64,000 bases of DNA, taken from the NCBI GenBank assembly GCA_002286715.1, contig NSJX01000020.1, forward strand, positions 133,873 through 197,872, in the 5' to 3' direction. The notes below the pieces were generated by a model. It made no database searches. It had not been told where the DNA came from and saw only the letters and a list, made by a program, of their open reading frames with translations. This DNA is from Dentipellis sp. KUC8613 (lineage: Eukaryota > Basidiomycota > Agaricomycetes > Russulales > Hericiaceae). Positions 1 to 11,217 of this stretch are shown here, one piece after another. Position 1 is the stretch's first letter. The number at the start of each line of letters is the position of its first letter. The position numbers were made by a program, and so were the translations under genes.

Positions 1-46
1 CAATAAGACGGGGGGTAAGCAAAACGGTCTAATTTCCTAACCGATG

Positions 47-74
47 CCAATTTGTACCAATTTGTACCAATTTG
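47..74. repeat. Short direct repeat, 10-base unit x 2.8
   Basis: The unit ccaatttgta occurs three times head to tail, the last copy truncated. It lies about 510 bases upstream of the aspartic protease start. No function can be read from it. The rest of 1-499 shows no gene. Confidence 0.8.
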
Positions 75-499
75 CAGGTGGGGGTTTTCCTGATGTTGAC
101 TCCGGCTATTAGATATCTGTGAACTTGCTGTCAAATCAAAGTAGGGGCCTACCCCATATCACTGCTCAGTGGCTATCACTAAACAGACAGATGCAGATCC
201 TGTACTTATGCAAGGCCTCTGCTCACTTCACCGGATCTGCCGTCGTAGCGGCGGCGGCGAAGGAGGAATCCTGTGCAGATGTTCATTTTTGTCGCCGAGG
301 CTGTCGATCCAAAATCATGACAACAACATCGTGATTGCCACTGACAGTGCACTATGATAGACCCGTCAATGGTCGGTCATGCCGACTCGCACTAGCGGGA
401 ATGCCAATCGTAAAGGTGAATCGGCTTGACTTATCAAATAAAATAACTTGATGCGCTTTGCAATCTTTTGTGCCTTGGGCGGACCATGTGCGGGAGGTG

Positions 500-507
500 T
501 ATATAAG
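500..507 (+). promoter_or_regulatory. TATA box of the aspartic protease gene
   Basis: TATATAAG lies 76 bases upstream of the ATG at 583, and a CT-rich stretch (540-580) follows it, as is usual for fungal core promoters. Confidence 0.6.
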
Positions 508-582
508 GCGAGGTGGGGTGAAGCGGGGAAGCTAGGCTGGCCCTCCCTTCTCTTCTTTCTTCGACTGTGATTCTTTCTTCAC

Positions 583-1969
583 ATGCAGTTTCTATCTATC
601 ATCCTCGCAGCAGGCTATCTGGCTTCGGTTGAGATTCGAAATGCTCGTGCTCACCCATTGGCGGCCACACCCAGTCAACAAGGTCACGATGACATCCTTC
701 GGATTGTCGACCCGTACGATGGAAGTAACGGTCCGAATTCTACCGTCAACGAATTGCTAGGATCTTCGAGGTAAGTTTCTTCCGAACATGACCATATACC
801 ACAGAAATTTTCTCATACCCCACCTCAGCTTACGACGTCGCGATGCGCAGGTCGTTTTCGTCCCACTGGATATCGGCGAAGGCGGTGCACCTTACTTTGC
901 CTCGCTGAGGATCGGCACAAACCCAAATCCGTTCCGTGTAACCGCAGACACGGGCTCCACAGATTTCTGGGTCTACTCCTCGACATGTCCTACGCGAGTA
1001 CGTGTTTTCTTGTGTGCTTCTGGTATATTTTCCGCGGCGCCTGCTGATCGCTGCCCATTTTTGCTTTCAAGGGCAACAAGAATAGTGTCAATGCCTCGCC
1101 AATCCCGGGAACGAGCACCGAAAGTTTTAAATACGAGAATGGGGGCGAATTGGATGTTAGGACCGTTCGCGAGCTCGTCGACTTTGGAAAGCTCATAGAT
1201 ATGCCGTTTTCCGCTGCAACTAAAGTTAGTGCAAGCATTGCCAGTCGGCCAGAGGAGGGTATAATGGGGTTTGCCCCCGCGGTGAGTGCGTCCCCCGTTT
1301 AGATGTTCTCCGGTCTCTGATCGTTATTTTTCGTCATTTTGCTGTAAACAGGGTGGGGCGCAAACGCGTGTGCGTCCTGTCGTGGACTTGCTGGCAGAGA
1401 GTGGCCTTATCCCGGAGCGTGTTACTGGCTGGAAACTTTCCCGCGGCATCGACGGAAAAAATGACGGCGAAGTCGTCCTCGGAGGGGTGAACCCTACGAA
1501 GTTCGTTGCACTGTCGATGGTCACTGTCAAAAATATTGGTACCACTCGCTGGCAGGCTTCGCTCGAAGCTGCCTCTATCGGTAATACCCGCGTCATAAAC
1601 GGCCCGCGCGTGGTCACCCTCGACACGGGCACACTCTATATCTCCACGTCTTTTGCAGACGCCCAGGCGCTGCACGCTTTCATCCCTGGTGCAGTTGCAA
1701 CACGTGTAGGCCACTATCTCCTCCCGTGCAACAATCGAGCTGTCCTATCGCTCTCCATTGGTGGGACATCCTGGCCGGTAGATCCTCGCGATCTTGTCAA
1801 TGGACCTGCACCCCCTGAAGCCAGACTTCCGGGCTACTGCTTCTCGTCGATCCAGCCTTTGCGTGTGAAGGAGTCGGGGGAGTGGACAGTGGGAAGCGCA
1901 TTTCTCAAGAACGTCTACGTGATGCTCAACTCAGAGGCAAATACGATTGGAATCGCCCCCTTACGTTGA
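583..1969 (+). CDS. Secreted aspartic protease, peptidase A1 family
   Basis: This pepsin-type endopeptidase of about 395 aa is read from four exons (583-770, 829-997, 1072-1281, 1352-1969), with phases matching at every GT-AG junction. The start is the first ATG after the TATA box and opens a hydrophobic signal peptide (MQFLSIILAAGYLASVE) followed by a propeptide-like stretch. The first active-site motif, DTGSTDFWV, is in exon 2 and the second, LDTGT, is in exon 4, so both catalytic aspartates are present. The exon 3 end (EEGIMGFAPA) matches the usual G(I/L)MGF motif. The C-terminus has the PCN and GSAFLKNVYV elements seen in fungal A1 proteases. A role in extracellular protein breakdown is inferred from the family. 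A truncated relative lies at 14731-15352. Confidence 0.9.
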
Positions 1970-2623
1970 CAGATCGGTAATGAACGCTTGTAGGGGAGTG
2001 CAGATATGATATATAGAAGAATTAATGGAGATGAAACTGATCAGCTTTGAAGACCGACTAGTGAGCATCGATGATGCGTTCAGTAAGTAATTTTGCCGAC
2101 TGTCGCTTTAATTTCGACATGCCGTGTTTGGACGGCGCGACTTCTGCTATGAGTCTAGGACCCGCCCGCATTTCCTGCACAAAGACATCAATATTTTGCC
2201 TGCATACATGAAATTATGAGTGTATGAAGTAGCTACGCCACTATGGTAATTTATCAATTGAGGATCAGGGCAGTTTGTATCAAAAGTATATAGGTTTATG
2301 ATCCACATTTCTGATGCGCGAGCCAATCAGCGCTGCGAAATGACCGCTTTGCACCCCGAAAAAGGCAAGGAAGCAGAAAAGATACACGAATTGGGATGCT
2401 GTGCTGATATTGGCCAAGCAGTGCGGGGGAGTTTGAGCTCCGCCCGCATGCGCCCGGGAGGTGCTCCGCCATCGCCGCCGCCAACGTTCTCCACCCGACC
2501 CCGACCCGCGCTCGCCGTCTATTCTCTTCCCACCGCTGCCGACGACGACGACGGCGCCCCTTTCCCCATCCCCACCCGCGTTCCATCCCTATCCTTTCCT
2601 CTAACGAGCGCGCCCCGCCGCTC
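1970..2623. other. Intergenic region with kinase promoter
   Basis: The first 300 bases are AT-richer and carry no gene. TATATAGG at 2287-2294 is followed by a GC-rich, pyrimidine-rich leader running into the kinase ATG at 2624, so a 5' UTR of about 300 bases is likely. Several open frames here are low-complexity shadows. Confidence 0.5.
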
Positions 2624-5600
2624 ATGGTCACGGCTGCTGACCCATCCCCACCCGCCTCCCACGTCCCCACCACCCCGCTGCTCCCCGCCGCAGACCCCAC
2701 CGGCCAGACGACGTCCCCGCCCCCGCACGGTGGAATGGTCAACGCCGACACCACTCCCGCCTCCCTCTCCACTTCCACTTCCACCTCCACCGCATCCAAG
2801 TCGCCCGCCCCCACCCCGCGCCAGAAGCCGGCCCCGCCCCCGTCCGCGATGGCGCCGTCGACCCGCACCAGCCTCTCCGCGGCCGCGCGGCCGCGCCCCG
2901 TCTCGATGCCCCCGAACTCGATGACGCAGGGGTTCATGCCCGCGCAGCAGCCCGCCAGCGCGAGGCAGTATGACGACCGCGACCGGGATAGAGACCGCGA
3001 GCGCGACAGAGACCGCGAGCGCAGGCAGCCGGGCGCCAGCGCGGACGTCGCGCGCTCGCGCACGACGAATCGCATCTTGGGCGACTATACCCTGAGCAAG
3101 ACGCTCGGTGCCGGGAGCATGGGCAAGGTCAAGCTTGCGCATCATAATGTCACCGGCGAAAAGGTTCGTGGGCTCCTCTGCAGCATGTTTTGGGTGCGCG
3201 TGCGCTTGGGTCGGGGGTTGCTGTGCGATGCGATGTGCTTGCGCTCGCTGGGTCATCTGACGCCACGCTATTGGCTGGTGTTATGTGGATTTCGCAATGG
3301 ACGCATGCGATCTCTTTCTATTGTGTATTCGCTTCCTAACGAGTGTTCCTGTTGGACTAATATGTGTTCTCGTTCAGCTTGCTGTCAAAATTCTCCCCCG
3401 CGTCATCCCCGCCCCTCCAAATCCCAATGCCCCGAACCCTGAGGCCGCCGCGAAGCAGGCGAGCAAAGACGCCAGCAAGGAAATCCGCACGATCCGCGAG
3501 GCCGCGCTCTCGCAGCTGCTGTACCACCCGTACATCTGCGGCATGCGCGAGATGATCGTGCACCAGCACCACTACTACATGGTCTTCGAGTACATCAACG
3601 GCGGCCAGATGCTCGACTACATCATCAGCCACGGCCGCCTGCGCGAGCGCGTCGCCCGCAAGTTTGCCCGCCAGATCGGCAGCGCGCTCGACTACTGCCA
3701 TCGCAACAACGTCGTCCACCGCGGTCCGTCTCCTCTCCTCTCGCTCGCGTGCGTCTGATACTGAGCCCCCCTCGGCGCGTGTAGACCTCAAGATTGAAAA
3801 CATCCTGATCTCCCAGACGGGGAACATCAAGATCATCGACTTTGGCCTCTCGAATCTCTACGACCCCGCCTCGCACCTGTCCACCTTCTGCGGCTCGCTC
3901 TACTTTGCCGCGCCGGAGCTCCTGAACGCGAAAGTGTACACAGGCCCGGAGGTGGACGTGTGGAGCTTCGGCGTCGTGCTTTACGTCCTTGTATGCGGCA
4001 AGGTCCCGTTCGACGACCAGAGCATGCCCGCGCTGCACGCCAAGATCAAGCGCGGGCTCGTGGAGTACCCGGTATGGCTAAGCGCAGGTGCGTCGCACAC
4101 GTCTCTGCCTCATCCGATACGCACTCAGCTAGTACCGGCATTGACGTAGAATGCAAACACATCCTCTCGCGCATGCTCGTCACGAACCCGGCGATGCGCG
4201 CGCCGCTCGCGGAGGTGCTCGCGCACCCCTGGATGGTGCGCGGCTTCTCCGGCCCGCCCGAGAGCCACCTCCTCCGCCGCGACCCGCTGCGCGCGGACGA
4301 GCTCGACCGGCACGTCATCCGCGGCATGACGGGCTTCGAGTTCGGCTCGGAGGACGACATCGAGCGCAAGCTCGTCGACATCCTCGAGTCGGACGCGTAC
4401 ATCCGCGCGGTGCAGTACTGGGAGGCAAAACGCAACGGCACGGCGGCGAACGGGAACGGCGCCGGGCGCAACGGGCGCCACTGGGGCGAGGGGCTCTCGA
4501 ACACCTCGCTCGCCATCTCGTTCGAGAGCACGCAGGGCGCCGCCAACAACAACAACACCGCTAGCAACAAGTCGTCCGGGGACGTGTCGACGGGGACGCC
4601 GTCGAAAAAGGCGAAGCGCTTCTCCGGGTTCGACTTCTACCGCCGCAAGCTGTTCTCGCCGTCCGCGTCGCCGCCCGCGACGCCGTTCGACCACCGCTCC
4701 CCCGCGAGCTCGCAGGCGCACCTGCTCCCCGACGGCCGCGAGCCGCCCGACCCCACGCGCGGGTTCCACCCGCTCATCTCGATATACTACCTCGCGCGCG
4801 AGAAGATGGAGCGCGACAAGGTGTACGGCCCCGGCCACTTTGCGAGCTCGCAGCTCTCGCTCTCGCCGCCCGCACCCGCGCCCGCGCCCGCAACCGCACA
4901 ACAGCCCCGCGCGACTGACGCGCACGCGCAGACGCCCGCGCCCGCGCCCACGCCCACGAAGGCGGCGATCCACTTCGCGGGCGCGGACGCGAAGGCGGCC
5001 AAGGCGGACTACAGCATGGCGCTGCCGCGGCTGCCTGCGCCCGAGACGTCGCACTACTCGGGCATGTCGTACGACGCGGCGGCGGGCCCCGCGGCGGCGC
5101 ACACGCCGACGACGCCGACGTTCGGCCTGCAGGCGCACGCGCAGCCGCGCGCGCGCGACGCGGGGCTCGCGGGCGTGCCGAGCTCGCCTGCGCGCGCGAG
5201 CCCCGCGCTGCCGCGCCCGCCGCCGGCGTCGACGCACCGCCGCAGCCACAGCCTGAGCCAGGGCGGGCGCGGGTGGGGCGGCATGTTCGGTGCGGGCGCG
5301 GGCGAGGTGCCGCGCACGGCGGGGCCGGAGCTGACGTCGTTTGCGGAGAAGATGGAGGAGGAGCCGGTGCATGTGCCGGCGCCGCCGCCGGACGTGGTGC
5401 TGTCGCCGGCGACGCCGCCTGCGTCCGGGGGCTCGACGCTGGTAAGGCGGTTTGGGAGCCTGTTGGTGGGTGGCGGGAGTGTGCGGGCGAGCGAGGACGG
5501 GTCGGTGCGGAGGGGCGGCGGGAAGAGGGCGAGTATACTCGGTGGGTTTGCGGGCGGGCGGACGTCGGGGGACGAGGGCGAGAGGGAGAAGGAGAAGGGC

Positions 5601-6957
5601 GCGGCGGGCGAGGCGGTCACGCAGGTGGAGGTGGGCGCCGCGGAGCAGGAGAAGGAGAAGGAGAAGAAGGAGGGTGCCGAGTTTGGGCGGGGTGTGCCGC
5701 CGCCCGGCGGGATCACGCATAGCCACACGCTGCCCCCGCACCACCGGCGCGCGGCGACGATCCTGGACCCGCAGAGCCACGCGGCGCGGCACGAGCGGCG
5801 CAGCAGCACGGGCGCGGCGATGCTCTCGGGCCCTGGGGGCACGATTGGGCGCTACCGCCGGCCGTCGACCGGGAACGGCACGTTCAGCGGACGCCCGAAC
5901 TTTGGCAAGCGGTTCGGACGGACGGACGAGGAGGACGAGGTCGCGGAGGACGAGGACGGCACGCCGGTCGCGTCGGTCAATGGCCAGGGCCGCGAGCACG
6001 ACGAGGCGGGGCTGGACCACGACGACGACAGGAATGCGGCGGACAAGGACTTCAAGCCTGTGTTCCTGAAGGGCCTGTTCAGGTATGTGTGTTATCTGGT
6101 GTGATCCCGGCGGGGATCTGCACGGGCGATTGGGTGCTGATTGCGCTGTCGACTTGCAGCGTTGCCACGACGTCGACGAAGTCGCCCTCGGTGATCAAGT
6201 CGGACATCAAGCGCGTGCTCGATCGGATGCAGGTGCAGTACCGCGAGACAAAGACCGGGTTCGAGTGTATCCACGTCCCCTCGATCGACGTCTCGTCCGT
6301 GCACGAGCCGCAGCCGCCGCACCCGCAGACGCCGACGACGCGCACGCGGCACCGCAAGCAGGGCTCGACGGGCTCGAACGACTCGGGCGGGACGAAGAAG
6401 TCGATCATCCGCAAGACGTCGAAGCTCTCGTTCGGGATGAACCGCAAGGACCGCGACGCGCCGAAGGAGAAGGAGCTCCCCAGCCGTCCGTCAGGTGGGA
6501 CCGTCTTCACCGCCACCCCGAGCAGCGGCTCATCGTCCTTCTTCAATGTGTCGTCCAATGCGCACACCGTCACAGCCGAGCCACCGGCGGAGGAGCCCGC
6601 TGCCGAGGGCGACGCGCGGTCCCAGTCGCCGACGAGGGCGAAGGGCCTCCCGCCGTTGCCTCGTGGGTCGGCGGCGACACCGACACCCCAGCCGGGGAAC
6701 CTTTCGCCGTTCCCCACTGGTGAGGTCGATCGCGATTTGTTTGAGAGCATCGGTCAGAATACGCTGTCTGTCCGGTTTGAGATCAATATCGTGAAGGTAC
6801 GTTTCTTGCGCATCGATTCAAGGCCCAGATGTTGATGGTATCGTATCTGTAGGTTCCGTGGCTGCCATTGCATGGTATCCAGTTCCGACGGGCAAGCGGC
6901 GACGGGTGGCAATACCAGATGCTCGCGCGCCGCGTGCTCACCGAATTGAAACTCTAA
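2624..6957 (+). CDS. kin1: Ser/Thr protein kinase of the Kin1/MARK (Par-1) type
   Basis: Six exons (2624-3163, 3378-3723, 3785-4087, 4150-6082, 6160-6796, 6853-6957) give about 1,287 aa with consistent phases. After a Pro/Ser/Thr-rich head and an RD-repeat tract, the kinase domain starts at [20 protein letters not shown] (about residue 150). It has the lysine in [18 protein letters not shown] split by an intron, [11 protein letters not shown], and the APE-equivalent APELL. A low-complexity Ala/Pro/Arg-rich linker of several hundred residues follows. The final 50 residues ([20 protein letters not shown], then a WQYQM segment) are a KA1 membrane-binding domain, the signature of Kin1/Kin2/MARK kinases. 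Kin1 acts at the cell cortex in polarity and exocytosis in yeasts, and the same role is inferred here. The antisense frame of over 600 codons is a GC-composition shadow. Confidence 0.93.
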
Positions 6958-7858
6958 CGTCTCGCCACGTCCGCACAAGATATCCTCCCACCGTCCTTCC
7001 ATCTCTATTTTTTCTCTCTGGGTCTTGTCTCTAATCGTCGCTTGCTATGCTTTACGACACGCCATACCAGTCTTGGATCCTCATAATTATTTTCTTCGTC
7101 CGTCCATGATTTATATGTTCGTGCCCCCCCGCTCGGCCCCATGGCCCCTGCTCCTGACCCTCCCTATCTTCTTTCGCCGCTCCTCACGTCTAGTCTGCTA
7201 CGATGCTACGATAGACCGCCATTTATCATCGCTCATCAACGTTGTCATTTCCACCCCCGTTGCTGCTGTTCCCGTTCACTATCTTCTGGTCCCTGGTTGC
7301 CGCGCGTCGATTGCTGCTAGCTACTCACAGTACACCGTTCCCTGCCGAGCGGGAGCGGGCGTTGTATGAATCTATTTCATCGCAGACGCGAGAATGCAGA
7401 CGTATTATCTGTCGGTGTTGGTGTCCGTGTCTTGTGCTTTGCGCAGGCTGTGCGGTCATCCGCTTCGAATTTGGGTCCGTGCAACCGTCATTTCCTCTAC
7501 GCTAGATTCTACAAGCTGGTCTCGATTTAAGATGGTAGGTTCTCTCGCATATCAATTGTGAACATGTGATCGGGGCAATCACCTCAGGTCGAAGTAGTAG
7601 CCTGTTCTTCCTATGACACGGAGCCCTTCACTTCAGATGTGAGGCGGGAAGAGACATAGTATCGCGTTGGCTTCTACAGACGTCTAGCCATGGTTTATTC
7701 AACATCATTCATGCATCGCGTGTAACAAATCATCCTCGCTCAGAGCGCATTTGCTTCTCCAGACGCCCAGACATCCGCAATGCTTTTCCCAAGAATATCT
7801 TGCCACATGTCCACCAGGTCTACTCGACGACCGGCGACTCTCTCTCTAAACATCCACA
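6958..7858. other. Intergenic, convergent 3' ends
   Basis: This stretch lies between the kinase stop and the stop of the first AAA+ gene, which is transcribed toward it. It is pyrimidine-rich to about 7,500 and probably holds both 3' UTRs. Short open frames at 7025-7505 have no recognisable features. Confidence 0.6.
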
Positions 7859-10126
7859 TCAGTAAAGCGCGAACACGCAGCCGACAGCAGACGAGGCGAA
7901 CGCACCGATCTGTCCCTGGAGCTGCGAAAACTGTACAACCCGCATGACATCCTCGATCTTCAGCGCACGATCACAGTGCGCCGCGAACACGGACGCGATC
8001 TTCACGATATTCTTGATCTCACGACCATTGAGCGGCAGCGCGCGCAGGCGGTCCATGTGCGCGTCGGCGACGCTCGCCTGCTCTTCCACGCTCATTGTAG
8101 TCTTCGCGAAGAACGCGAGCCACAGGCGGCTGCGCACGTCGGGGGAAAGGTGATTGTAGAAGAGTGAGAGGTCGATACGCGACTTCATTGCCTGGTCGAA
8201 CACGGCGACGCGGTTCGTGGTGAGGAAGAGGATGCCGGGGTAGTACTCGAGCTTGCGCAGGAACACGGCGACCATCGCATTGCGCTCTATCTCGTGAAGA
8301 TTACGCTGCTCGAGGTAGACGTCGGCTTCATCGATGAGCACGACAGCGGCCCAACGCACGGCGAGAGCGAAGACGCGCGTGAGGGTTCGTTCGAGCCCGC
8401 TAGCGTTTGTGCCGAGGTCGCCGGATCCAGTTACATAGAGGGGACGTTGGGTGACTGGCGTGATGAATATCAGCGTCTAGGTTGCTCAAGTTGGGCCGGC
8501 GGACCTGCATACCTTCACTAACTGCTTCTGCCGTCAAGGTCTTGCCGACACCCGGAGGGCCTGGACTATCCGTGAGCAGAAACGAACGCTTGAGCCAGAT
8601 GCACGAAGTCGTACCATGCAGATTGAAGATGAGACCCATGCCTTTCCCGTGCACGAAATCATCGAAAGTGGTAGCATTCTTGTTGGCCTCCCTTCCCCTT
8701 CCTGCATGCTCCTTGACGAGCGCTCGAAGAATCTGCTTGTTCTCTGCGGCCATCTCGAGCTGATCGAACATACTTGAACTCCATTCGATGTTGTACACGC
8801 TGTCGACGCTGAAGGTGACTGATGTTTTGTCTCAGCACAACTCGGCTAGTCACCGCAGCAGAAGGTCATACGTACACCATTGGCGGTCGTTGAGAGACCA
8901 GCCATAGACTTTCGGTGACATTAACATGTATTCGTCGTCTCGAATCTCCGTCCTCGACTCGGAACTGAAAAGCGCGCCATCCAAGTCCCGGTTCAGGCTT
9001 GGTATGCGTATGTCACCATAATGACCAGCCGTTTCTGTTGTACCCTTGGGTTAGTACGCATCCGGAATAGCGAAGGCTACAGTTGCTCACCCATGTCAAG
9101 GATGATACGCGACTGAACCTGAACACTGGTCAGATCTCATTCGTGCCACATCTGGGTCGGGTGGCTTACCGAGAATTTTTTGCTATAGTATGCGATGCCA
9201 TCGTACCACTTATGGCACCAATCGCGCAGACTCCAACGCTTCCGCCCCCGCTCTTTAAGTTCCTGTATCAGCTTCTCATGGTTCGGTACGAGATCGAGAG
9301 GATAAGCCGCGAGATCCGTAATGCGCTTAACACCAGTGAAGTAGGGAATAGAAAGTGTCCGATCGGACAAACCAGGCTCGCTGCGCTCAAAGTTGACGTA
9401 CTCGCAGCCGAGAGCCCAGTGCAGCGCGCCGTAGCCTTCGGTGAGAGAAATTGAGGTAAGGCGGACAGCCCACGGCTTCCCTGTCGTCTCGCAGCGCGTG
9501 TAGAGGATGGAGCCAGGGACGAGGAGACTCCAGATCAAGTTGAACGACATTTGCTCTGCCTTGCGAAGATCGGAGATCGTAGCGAACGTCTGCGAGTACT
9601 CCTTAGCTATGAAGTCGAGGAAGAATGCAACGTGCGTCTGCTCCTCTGCCTGTGCTTCGGTCTTGTCTTGGGTCTCCCGAAGCTCAGAGACGAATTGCGC
9701 AAAAGAAGGGACGAAAGCCAGTAACTCATCTCGCGGAAACTATGAGAAAGGATGGTCAATTCGCGATCTCACTAGAAAGAGTTGGAGAGGGCTCACTTTT
9801 ACAGGCATCCGTGTCCAGTCGATGCCTTCCTGAGCCTTCATGACTTGCTTTGCGGCGCGGATAAACGGCAGCGACTGGATAGCGATTTCGACAGTAACAT
9901 CGGGAGGTCCGTGCGAGAAGGTCTTGATCTTCTGGATAATGGTGAACGCGTAGCGCTTCTCCGTGTCTTCGATAACGCCGGCCTTCTCCTCTAGCACTTC
10001 CTCCTGTAGGACCTCCTCCTGTAGGACGTATACGCCTCGTTTTTCGTCCAATCGATAGACCAGTCGAGAAACGTCCAGGAGGACAGGAGGTGATGAACCG
10101 TACGCGGGTTGGGTTTCAGGAGACAT
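7859..10126 (-). CDS. AAA+ ATPase with DUF7025-like N-terminus, tandem copy 1
   Basis: This is a multi-exon gene starting at ATG 10126 (MSPETQPAY) and ending TGA 7859. The N-terminal half (YVNFERSEPGLSDRTLSIPY; WSLRDWCHKWYDGIAY) resembles the region annotated DUF7025 in fungal AAA proteins. A short intron interrupts the Walker A region; splicing from NLH to GPPGVGKTLTAEAVSE restores it. A further intron leads to TGSGDLG and Walker B AVVLIDEADVYLEQ. Sensor 1 (FLTTNRVAVF) and an Arg-finger-like SRIDLSLFY follow. The fold implies ATP-driven remodelling, but the substrate is unknown. A short in-frame duplication (QEEVLQEEVL, coded at about 9992-10024) occurs near the N-terminus. A paralogue follows 1.1 kb upstream in the same orientation. 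Confidence 0.85.
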
Positions 10127-11217
10127 GTTGGACGAACTCGAAGGGGCGCAGCGGGTGGAGCACCCGAGGGATGCTCTGACTTAAAGACAGACATGTCTGA
10201 AGTTTTTTAGAAGTCGTCGATCCTAGGATCCAAGAGGGGTAGGTTCGCGCAGAGCGCTTCAATTCCGTGGAAATGAACGCCTCGTGCTGCATTGTCGAAC
10301 GGGGCTGGGTTCCAGGAACACTCTTTTAGAAGAAATGCACAACGAATGTTGAGGACACGAGTAGTCAGGCTTGACCGCTTCTAGTCGACGCGTGTCCCTA
10401 TTCTTATCGCGAACATCGCTTGGGCGACAATCTTGATAAAACTTGGCGTGAAGCACCTACTTCTGGAGGAGATGGTCCGGATATGCGGTTCCACGAGTTT
10501 CCTCGAGGAGCTTGAGTGTTTTTCTGACGAGAGCTTGGCATCAGGATCGATAGTTCCGCACCTCGAGGCATGAAACAGAAACAAATATCTAGATATTCGG
10601 ATTACGGTGCTGTGAATTTCGATAATCCTGCTGTGCCCAGGTCGAGATATCTGTAAGGGTATCGAGAAACGTCAGGTACCGGATAAGCGGCGCACACGCA
10701 CCTGCCAATTGGACTGATGAGGTGGATCTTTTACATGGGATCTGCTTTCAGTCGAAAGAAATGCATGGAGTCAGTATGAATCCATTGTCTCGCACATCGA
10801 TGAGGGTTAATAAACCGCATTTGAGTAAATATCGTCTGGGTCATGGGTCAACAACCATGTTGTATGTTCCGTCGAGGATAAGGACGCACCGCGAGCGTAG
10901 CTTGAGGTGAGGACTGCTGCCAGAGGCGAGCCTCAGTCACAGCCGCCGCACACGGAGTCAGAAGCAGCTAACCGCCCATATGCTCCTTCACGCACTGTCG
11001 GAATACTTATGGACGGACATGTAGGATGCGTTAAATCTTAATCTGGCTCAGATGGCAGTCGCTTCTCTTCCCGAACTTTGTCCCGTGTCTTCAATGACTT
11101 CTTCGTGAAAATGTATTTGTTCTGCATCTCTCTTCTAAAGATCATGCACGTGAGTGTCTAAGAGAATAAACGCTAGCCTCTAATTGATGACCATATCTCC
11201 CTCTAATATTCGTAGAG
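10127..11217. other. Spacer between the tandem AAA+ genes
   Basis: This holds the promoter side of copy 1 and the 3' side of copy 2. Short blocks at 10222-10231 (cctaggatcc), 10272-10281 (aatgaacgcc) and 10318-10327 (acactctttt) recur in the same order upstream of copy 2, so the duplication included upstream DNA. I see no gene in the rest. Confidence 0.6.

Noticed and set aside
4125..6020. 631-codon open frame antisense to the Kin1 kinase
   Set aside because: It is Arg/Ala-rich with no domain and mirrors a high-GC third-codon-position gene; it is a composition shadow.
8400..8600. Insertion inside the AAA+ P-loop region
   Set aside because: The apparent extra residues before GPPGVGK are an intron: splicing from CATG to the acceptor gatagtccag restores NLHGPPGVGK, and copy 2 has the same arrangement.
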